Numbered from the stretch's first letter, positions 11,293 to 22,543 are shown. The stretch: DNA of 64,000 nt from Ichthyophis bannanicus (GCA_033557465.1 CM066033.1:1246339523-1246403522), one strand, 5' to 3'. Made by a program: numbers and translations. Notes: generated from the letters alone by a model not told the origin.

Positions 11293-12037
11293 ATGTAAAA
11301 CCTTACTGCAAAGGACTGGGCTGCTAGGTAAAAGGTGGTGGTTTTTTTTAAAAACTTTTTTTCTTATGTGATTAGTTTATATTACCAAAGTCTCGTTATC
11401 AGTAGTTAACATATTTTAAATACAAACTAAAGAACTCAAATTTTTCCTTTCAAAAATATAGTATGATAAAATGAGCAAATATATAAAAGGGAAAATTTAA
11501 GGCATACATTTTCTCACAGGATTGTACCTCTTATCAGTTTATGCTGTCTGTCTCTCAATCTACTGGAGGCTTTGTACTTTCCTAATGGATAAGAAAGCAA
11601 TTAATTGTGAAGGGACTCTGAAAAGTTGATTAAATTGATGTCAGCACTTTAAAAACGTTTTAGTTACATCTGCTAAAGCAAATATTATTTATAGATGGAT
11701 TGTGTTAAGTTTTATTCCTACCAAAGACTGATCACCATTTAGTAATCCCTGTTCTGTCTAAAAATGTAGAAATTCAGTGTTTGATTAATACTTGTAGATA
11801 GTTAACTTGAACAGATAACTCAGAATATGTGAGGTTTTTCATGCTTTGTGTTTTGAAACCTTGTCCACCCTATAACATTTCTTCTGTGACTGTGATTGCC
11901 TGGCATTATTTGCAGTACAAAACAAAAGGCCTGTGGAAGGTGGAGATAAATTGGAGTATGAACGGAAGGTTGTCTTGTATATAAAGGTGTGGGTCAGAAG
12001 TATATATGCAGTTTTCAGACTGCCAGGATTAGCATTT

Positions 12038-12206
12038 TCTCCAGGAACAAGCAGGAAGTCAGTCCTCACATATGGGTGATGGCGCCAACAGAGCCCTCGT
12101 GTGGAGCAATTCCCCAGCTTTCAAAGAAAGCCTTTGGGATTGCATCGCGCATGCAGTCCCCTTCCTGCCCAAGGGTGCCATCTTGCTCATTCTCCCTTTT
12201 TCCGCG
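12038..12206 (+). repeat. DIRS A left inverted terminal repeat
   Basis: It opens TCTCCAGGAACAAGCAGGAA and continues through CATATGGGTGATGGCGCC to CCAAGGGTGCCATCTTGCTC. The reverse complement is found at 17667-17824. Confidence 0.9.
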
Positions 12207-12445
12207 GAGCCCAAAGGACGTGGTCCTAATTTCCTCGCAGAAAAAAGTGCGTCAAATCTCCTGAAGATTCTTTTCTTCGGCCTGGTTCGACGCCGGTACC
12301 CCTTCCCGCCTCGGTTTGGTACACCAGTATCAAGTCTGGTCAGTATTTTTCGGTTTTTGTCTTTAGTAACTAGCGTTCGTGCCTTTTTTTTTTCTTTTTC
12401 ACTGGCAGCCCGGTCATTTGACCTCGCAGGGGCCCTTTTTCCCCA

Positions 12446-14310
12446 ATGGCTGTCAGCGGGTTTAAGAAGTGTGATCGGTGTAAAAAGTTAATGTCCCTCA
12501 CGACACACATGACTGCTGTCTCTGCTGCCTCGGGGACGACGATGACCCGATGGCCTGTGGCCTGTGCGGCAAGATGTCTTCTAAGGCATTCAGAAGTAGG
12601 CAGCAGCAGCGTGAAAGGATTTTCTCCAAGTCCGCATCCACCCAGGTCCAGACCTCGTCAGAAGCCTCGACATCTCGGGAGCTGTCTGACTCCGAGCATC
12701 GTAGGGGGGTCTTCCGAACGGGGGTCTCCCTCGAGGGAACACTGGAGGAAGAAGAAGCTCATGAGGGCGGTGTCATTGGATGCCTCTGATAGGCCTGGGT
12801 CCTCGTGGGCCAGGTCGTGGAGTCCTGACCGCCGCCCCGGGTCCTCGGAGTTGGAGCGGCCTGCAAAGGTACCTCGCACGGAGCCGGAGATGCTGAGGAA
12901 GGTAACTGCTGTTGTCCTTGTTGACTCTCCTCCAGGAGAACCAGCATTGGGCCCGACAGCGTCGAGACCCGAGCCATAGGCTGCGGAGCCTTCTGAGCTC
13001 AATATCAGAATGGCGGCCTTAGAGCGCAGCATGTCTGCCTTCATGGAGCAGCAGCGGGTGCTGATGGCCGGTCTCACCGGTCCATTGGCTCCGACCATTG
13101 GGACCTCGACGTCCAAGTCGACCCCGGAGGCCGAGCTGATCCTCGAGACTCTCCGGACTTGGGTCGATCCTCGGCCGAGGTCTCCCTCGACCTCTCGTTT
13201 GGGACTGAGGTCATTGACGCCGGTGCCATCAGCGTCTGGGCAGTCGAGACCGAAGCCCTCATGGCTGGAGGCCTTCGATTCCTCCTCGGAGGACTTGGCA
13301 TGGGAAATGGAGGATGAAGAGTCCCCAGACACCCACCGGACCTGGTGTGTCCCATCAGACTTGCCGGGGTCCGAGCCTCGGAGAAGGTCCCCCCCAGAGG
13401 ATACCTGGTTCTCGGAGTTCGTCAGGGACATGGCCAAGGCTTTGGCATTCCCGGCAGACACCAAGGAGGAGGAGCCCCGAGCTGAGGAGCTCGAGGCCCT
13501 TCAGTATGATTTTCCCCCTCGGGGAAGCCCTTACGGTACCGGTTCCTCCGATGTTGGAACGGCTGATGTTCCGTATGTGGGAGTCACCGGCCTCGATGCC
13601 GGTTCTCAGCAGGTGGGTCGATTCCATCTATCGAGTCTGCAAGAGCCCTGGGTTCCAGAAGGCACAGCTGCCGCACAACTCCATGGTTGTGGAATCGGCC
13701 ATACACAGGCTCAAGAGCCAAAAAACGCACTCCTCGGTGCCTCCTGGCAGGGAAGCCTGGAACCTGGACGCCCTCAGCAGAAAGTGCTACCAGGGCTTGA
13801 ATGCTGTCCTGCCGTGTCCAAACAATACCAGCTGTACATAGGCATGTACTTGCGGGACCTGGCAAAGGAGATTGCCGGGTTCTCAGCTGGCCTTTCCGAG
13901 GAACCCTTGCAGCATTTAAGGCTTTGTCCACGGGGGATTCAAGAGTGCTAGAAGTTTGTCTTGGGCAGCCTATGACAGCTTCGAGGCTTCGGCCAGAGTA
14001 GCCACAGCTGGTATCGGGGCCCGCTGCCAGGCATGGCTAATGTCGTTGGACCTAGAGCCATGGGTACAGGACAAGTTGGTCAATGTCCCATGCTGAGGTG
14101 ACAACCTTTTCGGCAAACCCATGACTGAAAAGACTGCCGAAATAGAGTTTGCGTACTTGACCTGGACAAGACTCTCCAAAAAGACTTCTGCTCCTCCTAA
14201 AAAGAAGGGCTTGGGTAAAAAGCCCTTTTTCCCAAGGAAGGGTGCTGCATAAGCAGAAGACCCCCAAGCCCCAGGCACCAGCTCCTTCCCAGCTGGTAGG
14301 GGTTTTTTGA
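12446..14310 (+). pseudogene. DIRS A gag (ORF1), frameshifted
   Basis: The start MAVSGFKKCDRCKKLM aligns with element B's MATSGFKKCDRCSKIM. The Cys/His cluster region then shifts frame (12550-12789 continues it, with SSKAFRSRQQQ). The longest open part, 13010-13951, has MAALERSMSAFMEQQ, an acidic Ser-rich spacer and the conserved SPPEDTWFSEFVRDMAKAL block. Near 13530 the frame moves again, and the conserved SPGFQKAQLPHNSMVVESAI and SSVPPGREAWNLDALSRKCY follow at 13640-13800. The C-terminus (GIGARCQAWL, LEPWVQDKLV, then a Lys-rich tail) runs to about 14310 in other frames. The product would be the structural nucleic-acid-binding protein. It cannot be made intact. Confidence 0.82.
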
Positions 14311-14385
14311 CAGCCACAGCATAGTCTCTCTCCAGCCAGGGGTGAGACTTGGTACTGGAGGAAGGCTGGCCCTGTACGCCCACAG

Positions 14386-15340
14386 GTGGCCAGCAATACT
14401 ACAGATACCTGGGTCCTACAAATAGTCCAGAAGGGCTATTTGCTCCACTTCAACCAGGTACCTCCCTCCTACTTCCCAGGGGAGCCTCTCAGACCCCCTC
14501 TACACAGGAACCTCCTCTTACAGGAGTTGGCCGGTCTTCTAGAGGATCAGGCAGTGGAGCCAGTGCCCCACAGCCTACAAAGGCAAGGCTTCTACTCCAG
14601 GTATTTTCTGATACCAAAGAGAACAGGAGACCTCAGGCCCATCCTCGACCTGCGAAACTTAAATTCCTGGTGAGGGAAAAGTTCAAGATCCTTTCCCTTG
14701 GAATATTGCTGCCTTACCTGCAATAGGGAGATTGGCTATGCTCCTTAGACTTGAAGGATGCCTACACTCACATCCTTATACATCCAGACCACAGACAATA
14801 TCTCAGATTTGTAGTGGGAGGAAACCATTTTCAGTACAGAGTACTTCCATTTGGCCTAGCCCTGCCCCCAGGATATTCACAAAGTGTCTGGCAGTGGTGG
14901 CGGCCTTTCTTGGGAACCAGGGAATCTCCGTCTTCCCGTACCTGGATGACTGGCTCATCAGGGCCCCATCGCCTCAAGAGGCCCAACAGGCCACAGCTCG
15001 CACTATCAACATACTGCAGCATCTAGGCTTTGTCATAAATCAGGCAAAGTCCACCTTGTTCCCCACACAGAACTTAGAGTTCATAGGGGCGAGGCTGAAC
15101 ACTATTCAAGCAAAGGCTTACCTGCCAGAGGACAGGGCACAGAGGCTTCTAGTACACCAAATCAGCCACAAGTCTCAGATAACAGCAAGGCATTTTCTGC
15201 GCTTTCTAGGACACATGGCCTCCACGGTGCATGTGACCCAAAACGCACGTCTCAACATGAGAACAGCTCAGTGGTGCCTCCGGGATCAGTGGACGCAAGC
15301 CACAGAGCGACTCCAAGACAGGATAAGGGTGTCCAAATGA
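14386..15340 (+). pseudogene. DIRS A reverse transcriptase
   Basis: Frames 14386-14673, 14751-15026 and 14732-15340 together give the RT. They contain SRYFLIPKRTGDLRPILDLR, then CSLDLKDAYTHILIHP, YRVLPFGLA, PRIFTKCLAVVAAFLG and the catalytic YLDDWLIRAP (YLDD at 14938-14949). NQAKSTLFPTQNLEFIGARL and the thumb-like HMASTVHVTQNARLNMR follow. YLDD is intact. There is a stop near 14671, a second stop in the QQGD block (CTGCAATAG) at about 14727, and a frameshift near 14865. Similar RTs characterise DIRS elements. Confidence 0.88.
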
Positions 15341-15487
15341 CTTAATACTGTTATCCAAGTTGAGCTACCTGTTATTTGTAATTACGGTGTAATCCTCCAC
15401 TGTAAAACATCCCGATGTTCCATGTGAACCGCACTGGTATTGAAGAGCGCGGTATATAAGAGAAATAAATAGATAAATAAATAAATA
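15341..15487 (+). mobile_element. L2-type LINE 3' tail inserted between RT and RNase H of DIRS A
   Basis: About 147 bp resembling 9560-9726 interrupt the element. The segment contains CTGTTATCCAAGTTG, TGTAAAACATCCCGATGTTC, GAACCGCACTGGTATTGAAG and GCGCGGTATATAAG, ending in (AATA)n. DIRS sequence resumes at AACCTGCTAGGAGG. It is only the terminal tail of the LINE, or a SINE sharing that tail. Confidence 0.75.
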
Positions 15488-15503
15488 ACCTGCTAGGAGG
15501 GGA

Positions 15504-16319
15504 GTGCCTTTTCAGCCTCCAGCGTACTCAAGAGTCCAGATGACAGATGCATCCCTGCTGGGCTGGGGAGCCCATTGCCAGGGTTCATGCACTCAAGGGT
15601 TGTGGTCTTCTCAAGAGAGGACACAACAAATCAACCTCTTAGAGCTACGAGCGATACACCTAGCTCTTCAAGCCTTCTGCCATGTTCTCTCACATCAGTC
15701 TATCTTGGTTCAGACAGACAATCAGGTGGCTATGTTCTACATGAACAAGCAGGGAGGGACAGGGTCCCATATCCTGTGCTAGGAGACACTGGACCTCTGC
15801 TCCCTTGCCATGAGACAGGGTATGTCTCTCAAGGCGGTTTTCCAGCCAGGTCAAGAGAACGGCCTAGCAGACAAACTAAGCAGAATTCTTCAACCTCACG
15901 AATGGCAATTGAATCCGGAAGTGGCCCAGCAGATCTTTCTCTGTTGGGGACATCCATCCATAGATCTCTTCACCAGCCTGCAGAATCATCAGTTGACCAA
16001 CTTTTGCTCCAGACAGCCACATCCTCAAAGGATGGCTGCCGATGCTTTTCTGATCTCCTGGTCTGTGGGCCTTCTGTATGCGTTTCCTCCCACACCTCTG
16101 GTGGCTCGAACTCTGTTCAATATCCTGCGGGACAAGGCCTCGGTCATCCTAGTAGCCCCCAGATGGCCAAGACAACCTTGGTTCCCGCTTCTCCTCCAGC
16201 TGGCAGTGGAGACCCCACTCCCTCTGGGGACGAGGCCTGACCTGTCCCAGGAGCAGGGATCTATCTTACATCCCAACCTCAGGTCTCTCAACCTGATGGC
16301 ATGGCTGCTGAAAGGGTAG
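15504..16319 (+). pseudogene. DIRS A RNase H and methyltransferase-like segment
   Basis: A single frame with one in-frame stop (TAG at about 15780) encodes the RNase H part, MTDASLLGWGAHCQ, TQQINLLELRAIHLALQAF, VQTDNQVAMFYMNKQGGTGS and QENGLADKLSRI. The segment FLCWGHPSIDLFTSLQNHQL, then DAFLISW, LYAFPPTPLVARTLF and VILVAPRWPRQPWFP follows. The second part corresponds to the region described in DIRS elements as a Dam-like N6-adenine methyltransferase. The DLF-S-N and FPPTPL blocks are the counterparts of its motifs. RNase H acidic residues in TDAS, ELRA and TDNQ are present. Confidence 0.82.
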
Positions 16320-17430
16320 TGCTGGCTCCTCTCCTCCTACCTAAAAATGTAGAAGAAGTGTTACTGGCCTCAAGGAGGCAGTCTACTTGGAAAACCTATG
16401 CCTTCAAGTGGCGGAGGTTTGAGGTGTGGGGTAACCAACACATTGAAAACCCTTTCTCTTACCTTGTACCAGTGGTGTTGCAGTACCTGCTTCACCTCTC
16501 TGACTTAGGCCTCAAGTCTAACTCTGTCAGGGTCCACCTGAGTGCTCACCAGTGGAAGGACAACCTCTTTCGGTCCACCCCTTGGTGTCCAGGTTCGTCA
16601 GAGGTCTACTTCTACTAAAACCCCCGGTTCGTTCTCCGGCGACCGATTGGGATCTCAATGTGGTCTTGCAACAGCTTACTCGCCCACCTTTTGAGCCGAT
16701 GTCCGCTAGCCATCTGCGCTTCCTCTCCTGGAAGGTACTCTTCTGGTGGCACTCACATCGGCCAGGCGAGTGAGTGAGCTACAAGCTCTGGTTTCAGAAA
16801 GACCATACACATGGTTTTATAGGAACAGGGTCGTCTTACGCACCCACCCCAAGTTTCTCCTGAAAGTGGTCTCTCCGTTCTACCTCAACCAAGAGGTGAT
16901 TCTTCCAACATTCTTTCCCAGACCGCATGGTAGCCGGCCAGAGGCTGTTCTGCATACCCTTGATTGTAAGAGGGCATTAGCCTTCTACTTGAAGCGTATG
17001 CGGGGGCATCGAAGTGCTCCTCAGCTCTTTGTCTCTTTTGACCCCAGTAAGCTGGGGCTACCTGTCTCCAAGCGCATGTTGTCCACCTGGGTGGCAGACT
17101 GCATTGCCTGGGCGTACAGGGTGGCCGACTTCCTGTTGCAGGGTCGAGTCACGGCCAACGGTGTCAGGGCTAAGGCCGCATCAGTGGCTCACTTCCGCTC
17201 TGTTCCACTGGCAGACACTGGCAGACATCTGCCGGGCCGCCACCTGGTCTTCAAGCCAGACTTTTGCAGCCCATTACTGCTTGGATGGAGAGTCCCTACG
17301 AGACAGTGCTTTCGGCCAGACGGTACTCCGCAACTTTTTTGAGTTTAGGCAACTCCTACCCTCCAGTCCTCTGGTGTCAGGCTACCGGGGGTGTTGTCTC
17401 CGCTGGATTCCTCTCACAGCTGCTGCAGCT
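16301..17430 (+). pseudogene. DIRS A tyrosine recombinase
   Basis: Frame 16301-16618 gives the core-binding domain (SRRQSTWKTYAFKWRRFEVW, then GLKSNSVRVHLSA). It shifts into 16552-16773 and then 16746-17342, which hold SARRVSELQALVS with the first catalytic Arg, RTHPKFLLKVVSPFYLNQEV, LDCKRALAFYLKRMRGH and FDPSKLGLPVSKRMLSTWVA. The box that reads HNVR in element E is NGVR here (Asn at 17157-17159), so the catalytic His is missing. A perfect 10-bp tandem duplication (17208-17217 and 17218-17227) then shifts the frame before CRAATWSSSQTFAAHYCLD, which carries the terminal His-Tyr. The enzyme would mediate circle integration. This copy is dead. Confidence 0.87.
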
Positions 17431-17489
17431 CTTATAGAGGGAGCCATTTTTCAGCTATGGGTTCTCAATAGCCTATAGCTAGGGAGTGC

Positions 17490-17585
17490 CATATGTGAGG
17501 ACTGACTTCCTGCTTGTTCCTGGAGAGAGCGTAGTTACTCACCTGTAACAGGTGTTCTCCAGGGACAGCAGGAATCAGTCCTCAC
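17490..17585 (+). repeat. DIRS A internal complementary region
   Basis: The first half (CATATGTGAGGACTGACTTC to CCTGGAGA) is the exact reverse complement of the element's left end. After a 6-nt linker GAGCGT, the second half (AGTTACTCACCTGTAACAGG onward) is the exact reverse complement of its right end. It therefore equals the reverse complement of the joined ends, as in DIRS1. Confidence 0.9.
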
Positions 17586-17666
17586 GACCCTCCCTCCTCC
17601 CCTGGAGTTGCAGTCCTACTATTGATTTTCTACTTTTTGCCATCTTTTTAGCTATGTCTTCAGACT

Positions 17667-17847
17667 GAGCAAGATGGCAGGCACCCTTGGGCGGGAAGGG
17701 GACCGCGCATGCGAGATGCAATCCCAAAGGCTTTCTTTGGAAGCTGGGGAATTGCTCCGCACGAGGTCTCAGTTGGTGCCGACATCACCCATATGTGAGG
17801 ACTGATTCCTGCTGTCCCTGGAGAACACCTGTTACAGGTGAGTAACT
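17667..17847 (-). repeat. DIRS A right inverted terminal repeat with 23-nt extension
   Basis: It contains GCAAGATGGCAG, GGGTGCC-complement sequences and CACCCATATGTGAGGACTGA, and ends ACACCTGTTACAGGTGAGTA-ACT. The last 23 nt have no counterpart at the left end but are present in the internal complementary region. Confidence 0.88.
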
Positions 17848-18699
17848 ACACATTACACGCCCATTGTGAGTGTTATTAGGATTTAATTTGAAATCGAATA
17901 TACTCGTAAATGAGAAACACAAAGCAGATAGTAAATAGTATCACTACTTTTTGTTTCCTGCTTCTTTCTTAGTGCTTTCATTCTTGATTTTCTTATGGTT
18001 CCAAAACCACTCGGATTGAATTAGTCAAAGCAACAACTTTAAAATCTGCAGAAACCAAAGTGCTATGGTTTTGACTTTGCAAGGATTTTACTCATAGACA
18101 CAGAATGGAGGACAACAGTTGTTTATTCAGATAGAGTATGTGCTATCCAGCACTGAAGAGGATCATGACCACTGCAACACACATTCTCACACCTTGCATG
18201 AACCTTTTTCTTGCTGTAGAGAACTTGACATGTATGTTTCCTAGGAGCAACCGAGCATTATCTGAGTGCAGAGATGATCTATTTTTTGCACATCTTGTTT
18301 TTCAATTATATATAATTACAGCTTCTATTCTTAGGTGTTTATAAATTGGAAATTTAGGTGTTTACTTTTCAGCTAATTAGGTGTGTTTTGAGGGTACAAA
18401 ATTCAGTGTTTATCAGTATTTTCGCACCACAGATACTATTGTTGGGTACGTTCTCCGGTAGAATCAAACATGTATGTTTCATGTAGGAATCAATAATACA
18501 GAAAAGATAGAAACCCTAAGTGGAGGAGTCTAAGACAAGCTACAGTAGGAGAGGAATGAGAGAATATTAGGGGAAGTAGTGTGGTGTTTTTCTGGTGTTC
18601 ATCTTGTAAATGCCTATTTTAAATTTTTTTGCACAGTGGAAGCTTTATCATGTTTATAGATTATGTATAGGGCTTCTGATTTTAGATTTTGATCATTGA

Positions 18700-18816
<117 letters not shown>

Positions 18817-18849
18817 TAAAAATGTTGCATGTAGAGGAATTTCTTATCA

Positions 18850-19560
18850 ATATTTATTTAGCTACTCTTTTATATACCGCTTTATCAAAGGGTCAAGGCA
18901 GTTTACAGGTTAACAGTGTACACACTTAATACATGCAACATAGGAATAGCAGTTAACACATGGAGTGTAAGAGCAAAAGTTACTTCTCATCTATTGACAT
19001 TTTCTCCAAATGGGTGAGTTTTGCGCATGCCATGACAGTTACAAACTTCACTTCTAAGCCAGGGCAAGTGGAAAATCATCTCGGTCTCTCAAATTTACTG
19101 CTAATGTCCGGCGTAGTACTTGTAACATGCCAAAGAGAGCCGCCTCCTGGAGTTTGTAAGATGTTATGTGTATGGGTAATTTAGCAAGATGTGCTTTAAA
19201 ATGCCTCTTAATTAAGCCTGTGGCACCAAAGATGATGGGAAAAAAATTCTGTATCTTTCTGCTGCATTTTCTTGTTCTCCGACTGCATGTCTTAATACTT
19301 GAAGATCATCTTCTTCTAAACGTGATAGTCACTTGGAACTGACACTTCTATAATCAATGCCCTGTCTGTCTTATTCTGTGTTGTAGCTTTCCTTTTATTG
19401 TGCTTGAATTTATTTTTACTTTGCTAGGATTGTGGTCCTTTGGTGAGGACTCGGGATTAAGAGGATTTGTTTTGGGATTTAATTTCCATTGATTAGATTT
19501 TGAGCTTACATCTTATTTACTTTCTTGAAACAATTTATATTATGCCTATCAGTTGTTTTA
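18850..19560 (-). mobile_element. Degraded LINE, 3' part including ORF C-terminus
   Basis: The plus strand starts with an antisense tail (TATTTATTTAGC, then TATATACCGCTTTATCAAAG and AAGGCAGTTTACAGG). Farther right, the minus strand near 19060-19260 can be read as IIFGATGLIKRHFKAHLAKL, ITSYKLQEAALFGMLQVLR. This resembles the G-LG-I-K ... LQK-ALLGTA-ILR ending found in some LINE ORF2 proteins. The clade is unclear. Frames are heavily broken. The tail and the ORF may also belong to two different insertions. Confidence 0.45.
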
Positions 19561-19699
19561 CAATAGAATACTTCTTCCACAAGGCAGTTCAGTAATGTTC
19601 TTCATGGATTCATTTGCTGTACCTACTTACTAGATGATGATTTATCATTATTGAATTATTAACATATTTTTTATATGTGTTTGTGCATGTTCCTTCTTC

Positions 19700-21081
19700 C
19701 TTCATTAGATGCTGTATAGGCCGGGTATATAGATGAGACCTATAGGGTTATAGTACTGAAGTCCCACCTCCAGACTGGCAGCCTCTCTGTTACCATGGAG
19801 GAGAGAAGTCACGTGAAAAGAGAACATCACCTTGGCGTGGCAGGAAGTGATCCTGTAGCCTAGGCCCTGTTCTCCAGGTGATGTAAAACCCTCTCGCGCT
19901 GAGGTGGTTTCTCCAGTGCCATATGCCCATGAGGGAAGGGTTAGAATGGCCATTGGCGATTCGATCATTAGGTATGTAGATAGCTCGGTGGCTGGTGGAC
20001 ATGAGGATTGCTTGCTAACATGCCTGCCACATACTCCTAGATAAGATTTTAGATAGTGCTGGGGAACAGCCTGCTGTTTTGGTACATGTTGATACCAGTG
20101 ACATTGGAAATGTGGGAGGGAGGTTCTGGAGGCCAAATTTAGACTTTTAGGTAGTATGTTGAAATCCAGAACTTCCTCAGACATGCTTCCTTTTCCATGC
20201 ACAGGACCCAAAAGATAGGCAGAGCTCTGGGGTCTCAGTGCATGGATGAGACAATGGTGCAAGGAAGAGGATTTGTTAGGAACTGGGCAACATTCTGGGG
20301 AACATTCTTCTGAAAGTATGGGCTCCGCCTTAACCAGGGTAGAACCAGGCTGCTGGCATTAATCCTTAAATTAGATAAAAGGGGAAAGCTAACAGTAGCC
20401 CAAGAGCACATGGTTCAGAAGGATGTATCCTTGAAGGATACTAGCAAAAGAGGGAAGTTAGGGCAGTCTAATAGGGAGAGTCCAATAAAGATAAAAGTAA
20501 CCCAGATGCCTTTAAGTGCAGAGCAGATAGAGCTGCAAGATTCCAAATTATCCTTGTCAATCAATAACCAGATTGTTAATATGAATAAAATATAACCTCT
20601 AACATGCCTAATGCAAATGCTAGAAGTCCAAAAAATAAGATGGGAAGCTAGAATATATAGCACTAAATGAAAGGTTAGATATAATTGGCATCTTGGATAC
20701 CTGGTGGAAGGAGGACATCCAATGGGATACCGTGATACGTGGGTACAAACTAACAGAATAATAGGGTAGATCAAATTGGTGGAGGGGTTGCACTCTGTTA
20801 GAAAGGGCTTTGAATCACACAGGATAAACTTTGCAGGAAACAAACCACACTGTGGAATCTCTATGGTTAGAAATTCCATGTAAAAAGGGCAAGGCAGTGG
20901 CAGTTGGGTTGTACTGCTGTTTGCTTGGCCAGAATGAACAGATGGATGATGAAATGCTAAAAGATATCACAGAAGCTAACAGTAATAATGGATGATTTCA
21001 ATTATCCCGGTATCGACTAGGTCAATGGCAGAGCAGGACATGCTAGGGAGATAAAGTTTCTAGATGAAATAAATGACAGCT
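19700..21081 (+). mobile_element. CR1-type LINE, 5' part (ORF1 and start of ORF2), left of DIRS B
   Basis: The region reads as a CR1 ORF1 esterase relic, with an AIGDSIIRYVDSSVAGGHED block near 19950 (the SGNH/GDSL-type GDS motif) and VLVHVDTSDIG near 20080 (family form H-GTND). WGTFF and LRLNQ-like pieces follow to about 20340. From about 20640 to 21081 the ORF2 endonuclease appears, with CPEQ/NEQMDDEMLK-like sequence, a degraded FNYPGIDW block and FLDEINDS at the junction. Frames are broken throughout. The element continues beyond DIRS B at 29793. Confidence 0.78.
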
Positions 21082-21250
21082 TCTCTGGGAACAAGCATGA
21101 AGTCATTCCTCACATACGGGTGACATCGGCACCGATGGAGCCCTCGTGGAAACATCCCTCCAGCTTTCAAAGAAAGCCTTTGGGAGATGCCACCATGCAT
21201 GTATGTTCCCCTTCCTGCCCAAGGGTGCCATCTTGCTCATTCTCCATTTT
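21082..21250 (+). repeat. DIRS B left inverted terminal repeat
   Basis: It runs from TCTCTGGGAACAAGC through CACATACGGGTGACATCGGC to AGGGTGCCATCTTGCTCATT. Its reverse complement, with small differences, is at 29611-29767. Confidence 0.88.
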
Positions 21251-22543
21251 TCTGCAGAATCCTTCAGTTGTTCGTCTGGCTGGTCCCTGGAAAAAGTTGA
21301 TTTTTTTCTCTCCAAGTTTAATACTCGCCTCCGGTATTGCACCGGTACTCTTACATCCTGCTGACCTTGTTGCCTCGGCATCGAGTTCGGTCCTCATTTG
21401 TAGTCTCTCATTCTTTTCTTTCCTGGCGTCTAAGTGCCTTTTTTCCCCACTGCAACCCAGAGAGTCTTTGACCTCGCAAGGGTACTTTTTTCCCCCATGG
21501 CTACCAGTGGCTTTAAGAAGTGTGATCGGTGCTCTAAAATTATGTCTGACAGACACACACACGACTGCTTTCTCCACTGCCTTGGGCCAGACCATGGCCT
21601 GGCAGCCTGTGGTCTCGGCAAGAGGATGTCCAGTAAAGCCCTAAAGAGCCACCAGCAGCAGCATGATAAGTTTTTCCCCAAGTCCCCGGTGTCTTCGAAG
21701 GCCAGGGCCTCGTCTGAGGCCCCGTCATCTTAGGTAGAATTTTCCGAGTCCGAACCTTGTCTTGAGTCCTCGGACAGGAGTCTCCCTCTAGGGAACCCAG
21801 GAAGAAGAAACCCTCGAAAGCGGTGTCCTTGGATGGTTCCGACTGGCCGGATGCTCCCAGGTCCCGGTCCCGCAGTCCGAGGCGTACATCGGAGGAGGAG
21901 AGGCCTGTGAAGATCCCCCGGAAAGATCTGACCATGGACTGGCCTCTGTCCCCAGACACTATCTTCATCGAGGATTCCGCTTCAGGGGAGCTGGCGTTGG
22001 GCCTGAGTCCCTCGATGCCTGCTCCGAAGGCTGCGGAGCCTTCTTGTCTGGAGTCCAGAATGGCGCCCCTGGAGCGCAGTTTGTCTGCCTTCATGGACCA
22101 GCAGTGGGTACTGTTGTCTGGCATGTCCGGTTCATCTGCCCCGACCACTGGGCCCTCAACGTCCAATATGTCCCCGGAGGCCGAGCCGATCCTAGAGCTC
22201 CTTCAGCCTCGAGTTGATTCTCGGCTGAGGTTGCGATTCGAGTTCCGCTTGATGGGACCGCGGTCATACTTGGCAAGTTTTCTGGGCACCGGCCGCAGGG
22301 CATCAGGGGCCCCTAGGTTCACGGAGCAGCCCTCTAACGGGTCCTCGACGGACTGCTCCAAGCGGGAGATGGAGGATGAGGAGTCCCCCCCCCCATATTC
22401 GTAGCCACCGTGACATTCCATCGGACTTTCCCATCTTAGAGCCTTGACTGTATTCCCCGCCCAAGGACATGGGCTTTCTTGATTTTGTCAAGGACATGTC
22501 TAAGGCCCTGGTATTCCCGACCGAGTCAGAGAAGGACCCTTGG

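Larger units (their letters stand above)
12038..17847 (+). mobile_element. DIRS-like retrotransposon A (nearly complete)
   Basis: This 5.8-kb element has inverted terminal repeats (12038-12206 and 17667-17847) and an internal complementary region at 17490-17585. Coding order is gag, RT, RNase H, methyltransferase-like segment, tyrosine recombinase. This architecture is that of DIRS1-type YR retrotransposons, which integrate as circles through a recombinase rather than an integrase. The right end extends 23 nt beyond the repeat shared with the left end. All coding regions carry frameshifts or stops. A short L2-type tail is inserted at about 15341-15487. It belongs with element B to one subfamily, distinguished from D and E by the ITR sequence after CATATGGGTGA. 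Confidence 0.93.

Noticed and set aside
12658..13464. A 268-residue minus-strand ORF
   Set aside because: It is the antisense shadow of DIRS A gag, which is GC-rich and low in stops on both strands. No family resemblance.
16301..17342. Phage-type integrase suggesting bacterial contamination or a prophage
   Set aside because: The recombinase is followed and preceded by DIRS domains and ITRs, lies between MYO6 exons and matches two further copies here.
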